DNA of 64,000 nt from Macrotis lagotis (GCF_037893015.1 NC_133666.1:257926294-257990293); one strand, 5' to 3'; counted from the stretch's first letter, positions 35,332-46,629 are shown. Program-made: numbers and translations. Notes: generated by a model from the sequence alone, not told the origin.

Positions 35332-35450
35332 ATATGAGGCAATCAGTGTTAAGTGCCTTGCCCAGGGTCAAACAACTAAGAAGTATCTTAGAACACATTT
35401 GAACTCAGGTCCTCCTGAGTTCGCCAAGTCTGGTACTACATCCACTGACA
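35332..35450 (-). mobile_element. SINE fragment (MIR/tRNA-type)
   Basis: 'gaggcaatcagtgttaagtgccttgcccagggtca', 'tttgaactcaggtcctcctgag' and '..tactacatccactg' in antisense order. Confidence 0.75.
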
Positions 35451-35454
35451 TATT

Positions 35455-36060
35455 GTTTAATCTTAAAAATGCCAAGATAAAGTCTGTAGCAATGAAGTTG
35501 AGAGAAGTACCAATTTGGCAGTATTAGAGTTAGTTTAACTATAGCCTGTTAGCATTGGATCAGGAATATAGGAAACTTGGATGGATAATTTTACATGATT
35601 AATCTTAAAAGCTTGATAGGTTAAAAATATAAACAATACTAATGCTTCTTTAAATTGTACTATTTTCTAGGAATTGACAGTTCCAAACTACCTTATCTTG
35701 TGTATGGCATCTTTGAATATAGAATACCTATTTAATATTAAGGAATGCAAAATAGCTTGCAACTGTTACCAGTATAATTTCCTCTATATTAATTCATTGA
35801 AACACTCAATTAATTTGTATTCCCTAACTTTTGTTAGAACTACATTTCACATCTCCAGGCAAAGACTGTCTACTAAAATTAGAATGTCCTTCCTTGTATG
35901 TACCTCTTCAAATTCCTGCAGTCCTCCAAACTCAGTTCAGTAACAATGACTCTTAACGGAACCCTTTCCTCATCCTCTAGGTGATTAATATTCTCTCTCT
36001 CTTCAAGTTATCATGTATATACTAATACTGTCAAATAATAGATAGCTAGTAATAAATAAA
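35455..36060. other. unassigned sequence, possibly including L2 debris
   Basis: 35840-35990 ('tctccaggcaaagactg', 'aaattcctgcagtcctccaaactcagttcag') hints at an L2-like text, not enough to call. The open frame at 35674-35943 has no family resemblance. Confidence 0.35.
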
Positions 36061-36094
36061 GGACAATAGTTAGCAATTATATATCACTTAAAGA

Positions 36095-36305
36095 TTAAAA
36101 TGCTTTACATATGTTATCCCATTTGATACTTGCAACAATCCAGAGTGATAGGTGTTCTTAATACTCTCATTTTATAGATGAGAAAACAAAGACTGAGAGA
36201 GGTTAAATGAATCATTTAGGAACACACCACTAAATAAGTGTCTGAAGAAGGATTGGAAATTAGGTCTTGAAGATTCTAATTCAGTATTTTGTCTACTGCA
36301 CAACT
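36095..36305 (-). mobile_element. MIR
   Basis: Good antisense MIR: 'atgctttacatatgttatcccatttgat', 'cattttatagatgagaaaacaaagactgagagaggttaaat', 'ggattggaaattaggtct'. Confidence 0.85.
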
Positions 36306-36317
36306 TAACTTGAGACA

Positions 36318-36535
36318 TGGGGTCCAGATACCCTCAAGGGCTTCATGAATAGATTTTTAGAGGGGGTAGTCTGCATGGGGAAAAAAATTACATCTTTATT
36401 TTCACTGACCTCTAACTAAAATTGCACATTTTCTTTGATTAGGAATATAGTCAACAAAAATAATTCCGAGGATGGGTCCATAGGCCTCACTGGACTACCA
36501 AAGATGCTTATGAGACAAAAATGGTAAATAACATC
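36318..36535 (+). mobile_element. ancient DNA-transposon-like repeat, internally deleted copy
   Basis: 'gggaaaaaaattacatctttattttcactgacctctaacta' followed closely by 'gggtccataggcctcactggactaccaaagatgcttatga' gives both ends of a mammal-wide repeat with the middle missing. The outer ends ('tggggtcc..' / '..gacaaaaatgg') are weakly inverted. Family name not asserted. Confidence 0.5.
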
Positions 36536-36539
36536 TGCT

Positions 36540-36640
36540 CTAGCAGAACACAAGTTTCTTGAGGGCACAGACTATTTTCATTTTGTCTTTGCAAGATAGG
36601 TGCCCTGCACATCTTATAGACATCTGATACTTGATAAAGG
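36540..36640 (+). mobile_element. L2/MIR-type 3' end fragment
   Basis: 'acaagtttcttgagggcacagac', 'tttgtctttgcaagataggtgccctgcacatcttatag', 'ataaaggcttgt' match the end shared by L2-type elements. Confidence 0.65.
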
Positions 36641-37535
36641 CTTGTCACATTGCATCATCTAATTGCTCCTTTTTTAATTTCATATTTGAGAAAGACTTTC
36701 TGAATAGTCATCAAATTATACAATTACTTATAACTCTGGATTGTGGGGTCTTATTTGATGACTTTGAGGTTCAATGTTTATATTTTTGGGCATCTTCAGA
36801 TCCCCATCTCAATGTGATTTGTCCACTTGTGTCTCTGCAAAAAAGATAGGTAGTTCTGTTTTTATTTAAATTGCCCATGGTGTCTCTGACTGCTGTGTTG
36901 GAATTCTAACTATTTCTAACAACTCAGTCAGTTTTATGCTTTTATCAGACAATATTAATTGAGGTTTAATTGTGTGTGTGGAATAATGATCACAGTAATC
37001 AAGAGTTAGGAGTTTGAATTGGAGGGTAGGAGAGGGTTTTATAATTTTTCTCATGAGGAAAACGAACCCCCCCCACCCCCCATTGCCAAGAAGAATCAGC
37101 TTGGTAGTGTAAACATAAGAACTTCCAGGCTTCTTTTATTCTAATATTAATCCTACCTTTAAATTGTGTCTTATCCCACTTATTGGCTGGTAAGACAAGC
37201 TCACAATATTCTTACTGATACTGCCCAACCTGGAGCAAAGGAAATTCAACCCTCATCATCCTAATTATTCATAATTAATCTCTATCCAATTAGAAAGTTA
37301 TAGTTTTCAATCATTATTACCATGATTATTCATAGCTTATCCATACCCTATTAAAAGTGGTGTTTTACAAAACCTCATTCTGCATTTCCTCTGTCAAATT
37401 TGGAGGCATTCGATCAGAAAAAAAGCCAGTCCAATTCTTCTTGAAATTATCTCATTATCTGAGAATCATAGGTAATTAGGAAAAAGGAGGGATTTAACTG
37501 GCAAGTAAAAAAAAATAACGATAAGGTGAATTCAT
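36640..37535. other. unassigned sequence
   Basis: No recognised repeat apart from a C-homopolymer patch at 37066-37081. Part of 37130-37440 could be an old LTR, but I have no landmark for it. Confidence 0.35.
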
Positions 37536-38700
37536 GAGATATGAGGTTAGTTCCTGTCCTTCATTATTGAAGAAAACAAAAATGACATCCTTACATTTGA
37601 GACAAATTCCTGAGTGTCCCACTGTGGCTGATTAGACCAATATGAGCTCAGAATGCTCCACTGTGATTTGGAAAAATAGTCCATGTGAACACCTGGGCTG
37701 GGAATTCTAAATTTAGGGATGAAATGTTTCCTTTGAGCTACTTCAATTCTGCCTTCCTCATAGAGTGCAGCACCCTCACTGACAAGGGCATGCCTTACTG
37801 GGCTGTCCTGTGCCAGTGTCTCCCATGCTGTATAATAAATTATGAAGTTCATCAATGAGATGTTCAGGATGTCTCAGAATTGCTTCTTCTGACCCCTTTG
37901 TGAGCCCTTGCCCTTTATGAGTTCTCCATAAAATAGTTTATTTTTTGGCAAGCATATTTTTTTTATCCAGCCCATCATAGTTGTACTCTTTGTAGTAATG
38001 TTGGAATACTAGGCAGTTTAGCTCGAGAAAGGACCTCAATATCTAGTATCTTCTCCTGCCAGGTGATCTTCAGAATCCTCCTAAGACAATTTCAATGGAA
38101 GCAATTCAGTTTCATGACATGGTGCTGGTAGACTGTACAGGTTTCATGGGAATATAACATTGAGGTCACCACAATGGCTCTGTAGACTTTTAGTTTGCTA
38201 GTTAGTCTAATAACTCTTCTCTACCATTCTTTCGAAATCTCCCAAATACTGAGGTGGTTCTGAAAATGTAAGTATTAACCTCATTGCCAATGTGTGCTTA
38301 CTTGGAAAGGATCCTCCCTAAGTAAATGAGCTTGTCCATACTACTCAAAATTTCTCCATTTGCTGTAATCAATGGTTCCACTTATGGATCGTGTGGTGCT
38401 GGGTGATGGAGCACCTGTGTTTTTTTATGTTAACTGTCTCACCAAAATTAATTAGTTGTTCGACCAAGCAGCAGAGAATCGATCCAAACTTTGTTGCATC
38501 TCAGCTTTAGAGGCTGCATTGGGTGCACAGTCATCTGCAAACAGAAGACTATGCGCCAACAGTCCCTCCACTTTGGTCTTGACTTGTAGCCTTTTCAAGT
38601 TGAAGAATTTGCCATTAGGTTGGTAGCTGACCTTGAGATCACATTCATACTCAGTGAAGGCATTTGATAAACATGAAAAGCATGTTAAAAAGTATGACAG

Positions 38701-38851
38701 TGGGGTGGTGAGGTGGTACAGTGGATAAAGTACCAGCCCTGGAGTCAGAAGTATCTGAGTTCAAATCCAGTCTCAGACACTTAATAATTACCTAGCTGTG
38801 TGGCCTTGGGCAAGCCACTTAACTCCATTTGCCTTGCAACAACCTAAAAAG
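38701..38851 (+). mobile_element. tRNA-derived SINE with TSD, nested in the non-L1 LINE
   Basis: 'ggtggtgaggtggtacagtgg..gccctggagtcag..gtgtggccttgggcaagccactta'. TSD AAGTATGACAG (38690-38700) and AAGTATGAGAG (38852-38862). Confidence 0.93.
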
Positions 38852-39003
38852 AAGTATGAGAGCAAAACGTCCTTGTTTTTACTACATTGGTGCCTTGGAA
38901 ATCTCAAGAGCATTATCCATTATCCATAATTTGGGTGTGCATGACATCATGAAACTGATTTACAATACTGATGACCTTCTCTGGGCAACCAAAATTTGAC
39001 ATA

Positions 39004-39143
39004 TTTTTTTTTTGTTTTTTTGCAAGGCAATGGGGTTGAAGCGGCTTGTCCAAGTCCATACAGCTAGGTAATTATTAAGTGTCTGAGGTTGGATTTGAAC
39101 TCCAGGGCTGGTGCTCTTTCCACTGCACCAAGTAGCCACCCCT
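39004..39143 (-). mobile_element. tRNA-derived SINE nested in the non-L1 LINE
   Basis: Antisense SINE from 'tttttgcaaggcaatggggttg' to 'ccaagtagccacccc'. Short TSD TGACATA flanks it (about 38997-39003 and 39144-39150). The two SINEs in this LINE point in opposite directions. Confidence 0.9.
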
Positions 39144-39507
39144 GACATAAATTTCCATAAACCCTCATGACTGATTGTTTCAAAGGCTTTGATAAGATCT
39201 AGAAATGTTGTATACAGATCTCTGTTATGCTCCTGGCATTTTTTTCTAGAGTGTTGGGGCAAAAAACAGCATATCAATTGTTCCTGGAAGCTTTCTGAAG
39301 CCACACCAGCTCTCAGGGAGGTGACCATCTTTAGCCTATTGAGAAGGACTCTGACAAGTATCTTACCATCATGGACTAAAAGAGAAATACTTCTGTGATT
39401 TTCTCAGGGCAATTCATTCCCTTTACCTTTATAGAGATGGATGATGGAAGTATCCTTGAATTCTTGGGGTATAAACTCTTCATGTAATATAACCTGGAAG
39501 ATTTCAG

Positions 39508-39625
39508 GCAGTCATAGTAGATGGAATACTGGCCCTGGAGTCAGGAGGACCTGAGTTCAAATTGGGCCTCAGATGCTAAATAATTGCCTACCTTCAGCAA
39601 GTCACTTAACCTCATTGAGTCCTGA
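39508..39625 (+). mobile_element. tRNA-derived SINE, head truncated
   Basis: 'tagtagatggaatactggccctggagtcaggaggacctgagttcaaattgggcctcagatgc..agcaagtcacttaacctcattgag'. It abuts the upstream end of the non-L1 LINE. Confidence 0.85.
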
Positions 39626-39835
39626 GAAAACTTCACTGATATTCAGCTCTCGCAATTGCATGTAAGAGTGTATTTTTGAGGAAACATCACTGAAGGCCAC
39701 CTATCACAACTCTATTTCAAGTCTATGAATCTAATGGGGAAACATAACATATGAAAGGAAGAAAGATAGGTGAGGGAGAAAGGGTCAGGAGAGCAGAAAG
39801 TATCTAGATCCATGGAGTTGAAAACAGGCTTGATA

Positions 39836-40025
39836 TCCTTATTTGTCTTTTATACTAGACATACTGACATACTGACAGCATGATTTACGAATGAATTGGA
39901 TTTAAGTGCAAAGTCACCTATCTCACTCTCTCCTCCAGAGTCATCTGCATCCAGTGACAAGATACAGATTAGGACTCCAGGAGATGACCCCAAATTCAAT
40001 GGGAGATTTTGACCTTTATAAGCTA
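39836..40025 (-). mobile_element. second-type SINE fragment (shares tail with non-L1 LINE)
   Basis: 'gaattggatttaagtgcaaagtcacctatctcactctctcctccagagtcatctgcatccagtgac' followed by 'ggactccaggagatgacccc' matches the body of the SINE at 45172-45450. The LINE-like tail is poorly preserved here. Confidence 0.6.
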
Positions 40026-40284
40026 AAGTCTTTCCCAGGTCTCAGTCTGATTAGTTAAAGCCCAAGTTAGTGATTAAGGCTAGATAAGATATGAGGCAAG
40101 GAAGGACTTCTTTAATCTGCTTAGAAAAAAATCAATCTGGGAGGGAAGGACCTTGACACCAAAACAGAAACAGTTTCTTGAGCCAATGGAGATCTAAACA
40201 ATGAGGAAATGGAACTTAGCCTGGGACCTATTGTTGGCCTATGTGATCCAGAGTTATTTAGGTTTAAGGCTTGGTCTTTAAGAA

Positions 40285-40385
40285 ATAAAAGGAGAGAAGA
40301 AGAGAAGAGGAGGAGGGAGGGGTAGAAGAGGAAGAAAAGTGAAGATGGGGGCAAGAAGAAAGTAGGAAGGAGCTGAGTTGCAAGA
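40285..40385 (+). repeat. polypurine (GA-rich) tract
   Basis: About 100 bases nearly free of pyrimidines. It underlies the Phe/Leu/Ser-rich antisense frame 40121-40423, which is spurious. Confidence 0.85.
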
Positions 40386-40894
40386 TAACTAACAGTAGAA
40401 GTAGATATCGATATTGAGGCCAAAAATCTCCACTGGGGAGAAAAGACTGAAGAAAGTGCTGTTAATCATGATTTAAGCTGATGACTGTTGATGTGAATAG
40501 AGGTTATGAGCTTATCCTAGGAGGGTCACTATTTTTTTAAAACCAGGCAGAGTAGCAGGTGCACAGCACAGAGTTTAGGGTAATAATGCTGTACTTTGTC
40601 TTACACTTTTCATGGCTCAACAGATTAATGATTCTTAGCTTCCTCAGAGGAAGCACCAAAGCCTGTTCTGAGAATCAAAGGGCAGCTATTTGAACAGTCA
40701 GATGGAATCATGAGGGCTGAGTATGCAGATCTCATGAAAGCAAGTCAAACCAGTGAAATAGTAAGGAAAACTATATGGGAGTATTAATATGTAGAATTTT
40801 TGTTCATTTCTGTGAGCTTATGCCATTTGAACCATCTTCAGAGTAATATAATAATATATTATACAGTATATTTAATGGGTTCAAAAGAGGAGCT

Positions 40895-42085
40895 ACAGAG
40901 ATAAGAACTCACTATTTGAGAAAAAATGTTGGACAAAGTGGAAAATAATATGCAAAAACTAGGCATAGACCCATATCTCATACCCTATACTGATATAAGG
41001 TCAAAATAGGTACAGGATTTAGACATAAAGTGTGACACCATAGATAAATTAATAGACCAAGAAATACTCTATCTATGAGATCTATGGAATGATGATAAAT
41101 TTATTACCAAATGAGAATTTGAACACATTATAAACTGCAAAATGAATGAGGTTGAATATACTAAATTAAAATGTTTTTGCACCAATAAAATCAATGCTGT
41201 CCAAATTAGAAGTAAAGCAGAAAGTTGGGAAATAATCTTAACAACTAGGAGTTCTGCTAAAGGTCTTATTTCTATTGCATTTCTGATGCAGTAGAAAATT
41301 GCATCAAATTTACAAGGTCATAAGTCATTCTGCAAATGAAAAATGTTCAAAGAATATGAACAGACAGTTTTCAAATGAAGAAATTAAAGATTTACATATA
41401 TATGTGTGAGTGTGTATGTGTGTGTACTCATATGAAAAAATTCCCCAAATCATTATTGATTAGAGAAATGCAAATTAACACAGCAATTAGGTATTATTTC
41501 ACATCTATCAGATTGGCCAAGATCAGAAAAAAGGGAAAATGATCAATATTGGAGAGGTTGTGGAAGTACTGGGACATCGATGCATTTCTGGTAGAGTTCT
41601 GAAATTATCCAACCTTTCTGGAGAATTTGGAACTATGCTCAAAGAACAATAAAACTATTCATACCCTTTGACCCAGCAATTCCAATTCTAGGCCTATATC
41701 CAGAAGAAAGTATTTTAAAAAAGGGAAAAGTCCTACATGTTCCAAAATTTTCATACCAGCCCTTTTTTTAGTGGCAAAGAATTGGAAATTGAGGGGATGT
41801 CCATCAATTGGGGAGTTGTTGAACAGTTATGGTACATGAATACTATAGAATATTATTGTTCTATAAGAAACCATAAATGGCCAGAACATGGAATGACTTA
41901 CAAGATTTGAAGTTGAGCAAAGGGAGTAGAACCAAGGGAACAACATATACATCAATAACAACACTGGGAGATGAACAAACTTGATGGAAGCAGCTCTTCT
42001 CAGCAGTTCAGAGAGCTAGGACAACTGTAGCAGACTGACTATAGACTATGTTATCCCCATCCAAGAAAAGAAAAACAATAGAATA

Positions 42086-42133
<48 letters not shown>

Positions 42134-42341
42134 CCCTTCAGAATTGGAGGAACACTCTATAAAAATTACTTTTATGTATCTCTCTTAATCCTAATTCCTC
42201 ATACCCAAATAACTAATCTGTAAACATGTTTATCAAAATATGACTGTTCACCACTAAGGGGAGAGGGGTGGGAAGGGAGGGTGAAAAGAAATATTATTAC
42301 TTAAAAATCTACATGTGCATATGGATCAAAATAAATTTAAA
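40895..42341 (+). mobile_element. 5'-truncated L1 with TSD
   Basis: L1 ORF2 C-terminus and 3' UTR ('gcatagacccatatctcataccctat', 'ctttgacccagcaattccaatt', 'gtggcaaagaattggaaattgagggga', 3' UTR ending 'aaaataaatttaaaaa'). TSD AAAAGAGGAGCT (40883-40894) and AAAAGAGGGGCT (42342-42353), one mismatch. A 40-base local insertion near 41245-41290 partly repeats 'gcagtagaaaattgcatc'. Contains a (CA)n array. Confidence 0.93.
42086..42132 (+). repeat. (CA)n microsatellite
   Basis: About 23 uninterrupted CA units within the L1 3' region. Confidence 0.97.
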
Positions 42342-42384
42342 AAAAGAGGGGCTGGAAATAAAGTTAGAAAAAATTAAATGCAAA

Positions 42385-42515
42385 TTGTAGCTCTATTCCT
42401 TATAACTGTGTGATCTTGGACAAGTCACTTAGATGCTCAAGGACTCAATTATTTATTTATTTATTTATTCACTCTCACATTTATTCATTCATTCATTTGC
42501 TTGTTCATTTGTTTG
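42385..42515 (+). mobile_element. MIR-like fragment followed by (TTTA)/(TTCA) simple repeat
   Basis: 'actgtgtgatcttggacaagtcacttagatgctcaagg' is a short SINE/MIR core. It is followed by (ATTT)n and ATTC-type tetranucleotides at 42450-42510. Confidence 0.65.
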
Positions 42516-43020
42516 TCTAATGGTATTAGATAAGATCACTAGAGTGCTTTTTTTCTAAAAATTTGTGATCCTATTATCCCCAAACTTGCTTTTTCTTGTT
42601 CCTTTTTTCTCCTCAGAAGTTAATTCATTAGCTAATTAGGCACTCTCTACCACTGATGTTACAATAAGAAAAATGGCTCTAAGAATAGTATTGTGCAGTG
42701 AAAAAGAAAAGCCTTCACATAGAAAAATGGGTCCCCAGTGAACATATGCTTTCTAGGTTTTGTGCCTTTATACTCTTCCTTGATGAGTACTAACATTTTG
42801 CAGGATGATTTTAAACAAATATATTTCACATGCTGAGTTGTTTAAGAGAAAGGAGTTATCATATTGTCATAAGACATAAAACAAGAGACAACAAAAATTC
42901 GGGGGAAAATGTTCTTGGCAAAAATAACTCCATAAATTGTTACTATGTACACTCACATGATTATACTTTGAATAGTGTCATTTAAATTGCATTTAAATAT
43001 TGTATGTACAATAGAATAAG
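42516..43020. other. unassigned sequence
   Basis: Nothing recognised. Confidence 0.4.
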
Positions 43021-43024
43021 TTAC

Positions 43025-43410
43025 TTGACACAATTTTTAAAATCACAGACTAAGGGAATATGAAAGTTGAAAGGGATCTCAATTTGAATGAATCTAATTC
43101 AAGCTTATCCCTTTCCCAAAGAATCCCTAGTATAACATATCTGGATATCTAGCCCTTACTGCTATAGGGGATGCCCACAACCTCCTGAAACATATTGTCT
43201 TCTTACTAACGACTCCAATTGTAGGAAGTCTTTTTTGACAACAAATCTAAATGTTTCTCTTTGCAACTTTCACCTCTGTCTCCTAGTACTACTCTCTGGA
43301 ACCAAGGAGAAGAAGTCTATACTCTCCTCCATATGACAACTTTTCAAATCTTGAGTACTAATATGGAATTTTTCAATCTTCTTTTCTTTCTATGCTAACA
43401 ACTGAATCTC
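43025..43410 (-). mobile_element. CR1/L3-type LINE 3' fragment
   Basis: Antisense order is clear: 'atgcccacaacctcctgaaac', 'caattgtaggaagtcttttttgac', 'caactttcacctctgtctcctagtactactctctggaaccaagg', 'ctcctccatatgacaacttttcaaatcttgagta'. Same family as 29505-29745. Confidence 0.75.
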
Positions 43411-43424
43411 ATATGTGATTCACT

Positions 43425-43560
43425 CATTTATTCAACAAACAATTATTAAGGGTTTAATTTGTGTTAAGCACTAGATTAGATATTGGGAGAGACAAAAAGA
43501 AAAATACTCCATTCCAACAAATAAATGCTTACTCTGTGCAAAGATCTTTACTAGATATTA
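43425..43560 (-). mobile_element. L2/MIR-type 3' end, antisense
   Basis: 'cactcatttattcaacaaacaattattaagggtttaatttgtgttaagcactag' is the common antisense end. A partial repeat of it follows ('aacaaataaatgcttactctgtgc'). Confidence 0.7.
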
Positions 43561-43619
43561 TGGGAGAAAAGCTAAATGATAATTTAAAGAAAAGAATAAA
43601 TTTCAATTCAACAAAGTAA

Positions 43620-44325
43620 TGTAATGTGCTAGAATATAATGTGCTAATTTGAAGAAGTGAAAGTTGATTGTTAAATTTTTAGTGTGAGTACTTTCACCTT
43701 GGAAATAGGCAGATACTGAAACTTATGGATCAATATATTGTTTAATTGATTGTCTAGTCTTATGAAAGTGAAGGATGGGTAAAATTTTAATAAGTTCAAG
43801 TGTGTTGTGTGTCACTCCTTTTTTACTTGGACAACTGATTGTTAAATATTTTCCTGTATATGTCAACATTTTATGGAAGTCAGAGATTCTTAATGAATTT
43901 ATGCATATGTAGAATATTGTAGATGCTCTGGGAAACATGAAATGAAAATCAACTGATATTACATAAGGGTGTATTAAATTCCTAGGAGCAAAAAAGCAAA
44001 ACTTGTCCAAGAAACAATTTTTATCAATGGACATTCAAAATAACACATGGAAATTACAGTGATCTCATGCCAGAATATGATGCTTTCTATAAAACCAGTG
44101 CAGGATGTTTGATTAGAGTTCCAAAACAGAATGATACAGAAATGAGTCTTCAAAAAAGTCAGGTACAGATCTTTCTGGGGGGATATCAGTTATTTTCTTT
44201 GCAATTATGCACTCAGGGAAGCAAATGAGGAACAAATGATCACTCAATTCCTATTCCTGAAACTTTCAAGATTTAGCATTTTCAAGCTTAACATTATATA
44301 TTTGGTTAGTGAAATTCAGTCTCTG
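43620..44325. other. unassigned sequence
   Basis: No repeat recognised. It contains a 103-residue antisense open frame (43723-44034) with no recognisable motif, upstream signal or homology that I know, so I treat it as chance. Confidence 0.4.
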
Positions 44326-44329
44326 GTAC

Positions 44330-44510
44330 ATTAGGAAGAACATTGAATTGGAAAGCAAGAAATTTTGATTTAGTATCATCTCTATCAGTTAAATGTATGA
44401 ACTGGGATATATGATTTCTTCTTTTTGAGTCTCATAATTGTCATCTATAAAATGAGATGATCCATTTAAAGTCCACTCCATCTTCAAGGTTCTGTGACTG
44501 TGCAAATTAG
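44330..44510 (+). mobile_element. MIR/Ther-type SINE
   Basis: 'gaattggaaagcaag', 'gagtctcataattgtcatctataaaatgagatgatcc', 'cactccatcttcaaggttctgtgac' in sense order. Confidence 0.65.
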
Positions 44511-44514
44511 AGTA

Positions 44515-45170
44515 TTAAATTAAAGCTTGTAGTTTGGGCAAATACAATATTTCCTATGTAAGCAGACTAAATGCATTTATGATATTAAATGATCCATCCT
44601 TCCCAAGGAAGGGAAGGAGAGTAGAGTCTGAGTAAGAACGGTAATAGGGTGCTTCAAATGACTTATTAATTGGTACCAATGCCAAAATCTTCAAAATAGC
44701 AAAGAGGAATTCTGGACTATGCAGGCTATAAGGTTACTTGCAAATGTAATTTATTCATAAATCATCTGAAATGGATGAGGAATAGGTTAACCATCTACTG
44801 TACTGAAGTAAAACTTTGAATCAGAGTTTTGCTTTAGTGGTTTGTTAATGAAAAATTTGATTTAAAAAATTCTGTAATCTGAGATACTGTGTGACTAAGA
44901 AGAATCAATCCAAATATTAATCAAGAATCTAGGTTGCCTATCCCTTGGTGGAAGTAGGAAGTCTACAGGTGTTATTACACTTTGCACATAATTTCAATTT
45001 TTTTCAATGTATTATTTAGTTGTACTGATTTTTTTCTCCAAAAATACTATTTGACATGGAATGGTTAGCTTGAGTTAACTATGGTGATGTCTGAAACAGA
45101 AAATTTCAATTAAAACATATTAAAGAATTCAAGTTTCCATGTTCGTTACTTGCCTAGGAAAATGTTAATG
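44515..45170. other. unassigned sequence
   Basis: No repeat, coding or structural signal recognised. Confidence 0.4.
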
Positions 45171-45171
45171 T

Positions 45172-45450
45172 TTGTCCTTCATGCTCTAAGATCATTACAT
45201 CGGGGATGTGATCCTATAACAAGCAAGTGAACTAGATTTGAGTGAGGAGTGTTGTGCTAAATCATCAGTCTCCCTTTCTTCTTTAAAGTCATCTGGGTCC
45301 AGTGATTGATCAGATATGTATCAAGAGGACTAAAGATAGCCCTGGATGCAACACAACCATAGTTAAGACAGCTATTAATGTCAAGTGTGAGATAAGATTT
45401 GAAATCAAAGTCTCCTGACTCCAGGACTATGCTACCCAACTGCTCTTAGC
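45172..45450 (-). mobile_element. second-type SINE with LINE-related 3' tail
   Basis: 'ttgtccttcatgctctaagatcattacatcgg' at its tail end resembles the end of the non-L1 LINE at 37545-37590 ('tgtccttcattattgaagaa..atgacatcc'). The body has 'tagatttgagtgagg', 'agtcatctgggtccagtgattgatcagatatgtatcaag' and 'cctgactccaggactatgctacccaactgc'. Likely mobilised by that LINE (inference). Confidence 0.65.
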
Positions 45451-45759
45451 TGTAGGATATTTTTGTGAATGAAGGGGTCATTGTTTTTTACCATGGGCCA
45501 GTCACTAACTCTTTGTTTTCTCTGAGACATGAGAAGAACAAGTGATAGATCTTCCTCACATCAAAGAAAATTAAATGCAAATTGAGTTCAGGAAGTGGCA
45601 TGGTATAGTTAGTTTCAGGACTTCTTCACATTCTTAAAAATTATCTTGGAATCCTGAGCTTTTTATTATGTGGGTTATATCTATTGTTATTTAACATATT
45701 AGAAGTTAAAGTGATAAATGTTTAAAATATGTATGAATTCATTTAAAAATAAGAATAAC

Positions 45760-46629
45760 TGAGGCAGGGAAACTCTGGGAAGAAAGAAAATATTGTAGTT
45801 TTTTTTTCCTTTCTGAATTAGAGAAAAAAATTGCAATTCAGATAAATGTTATTATTCTTTTCTTTTTGTGTGTTGTTATAATAATTTCCCTTCTGTATTA
45901 GCCTTGTACTGTGTATTAGCAAGGATTGTCCTCTCCTCAATTAACAAACCCTATTCCAAATTGGCACTGGTTAAGACAATTAATCATTACCCTGTAATAG
46001 CCTGGTATGTATCGCTATCTAAACTATCATCTCCAAGGTATCTTACCAGGAAAAGTATCATTTAAATTCCATGAGACTAGTATAGCTAGTGTTAACAAAG
46101 ACTCTGAAAGTAGCATCTCTAGTTAGGATGCCATAAAACCACAAACTCCTAAAGTTACACTCCAGATCTGAATCTCTGCAGACATGTACAGGGACATTAC
46201 CTTTCATCATGCATTAAGTCACTTCTTAATCCAACCCTGGTAATTTTCTAACCCTTCCCTAATTCCTCCCCTATTCTTCCCTAACTCACTCAGTGCCTAC
46301 CCCTAAAGTTCCTTGAAAAAAATCAGATTTTATCTCTCTATGCTGCTTATCTCTGATGATCTCAGCTCAGCTATTTCCTTGTGGTTATTCCTTCTTTTCT
46401 TCTTCTCCCTTCCTTTTTTTCCCCCTTCATAACTTTTTTTCTTACCAGCTCAGCTCTGAGCCCACACTTGTAGCTGTTTCTTCTTTTCTTAACTTTGTTA
46501 TCTCTATTAAAGCGTACTTTCTTTATCTTACTGTCTCCTTAAAGAAGTCTGTGAATTAACTTGTAATTTTTTAAATTAAAATTTGAATTATGAATGAAAA
46601 TTTATGGACTTTCTTATAATACTGGGTCA
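45760..46629 (+). mobile_element. possible solo LTR of an endogenous retrovirus
   Basis: Begins TGAGGCAGGGAA and could end TGGGTCA, fitting TG..CA. The 3' part has a C/T-rich block, 'tctctattaaagcgtac' and 'cttactgtctccttaaagaagtctgtgaatt', which resembles an R/U5 arrangement. No 4-6 bp TSD could be confirmed and no internal viral sequence is present. It may be another repeat type. Confidence 0.35.

Larger units (their letters stand above)
37540..39510 (-). mobile_element. non-L1 LINE (non-LTR retrotransposon), RT and C-terminal region
   Basis: Read downward from about 39510, a decayed but legible polyprotein: 'EFIPQEFKDTSIIHLYKGKG', 'RDLYTTFLDLIKAFETISHEG' (RT motif), 'KFFNLKRLQVKTKV', 'LLFADDCAPNAA' (FADD catalytic box intact), 'CTVYQHHVMKLN', 'CLRRILKITWQEK', then 'GAALYEEGRIEVAQRK'. 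This motif set is not L1 (no DAEKAFDK or [13 protein letters not shown]). It is like RTE/R4-type LINEs in other animals; the clade is not settled. It is 5' truncated, 3' end near 37540, with two nested SINEs (38701-38851 and 39004-39143). A few stops and frameshifts. Confidence 0.85.

Noticed and set aside
43723..44034. 103-residue antisense open frame in unassigned DNA
   Set aside because: No motif or context; length is compatible with chance in a 64-kb AT-rich window.
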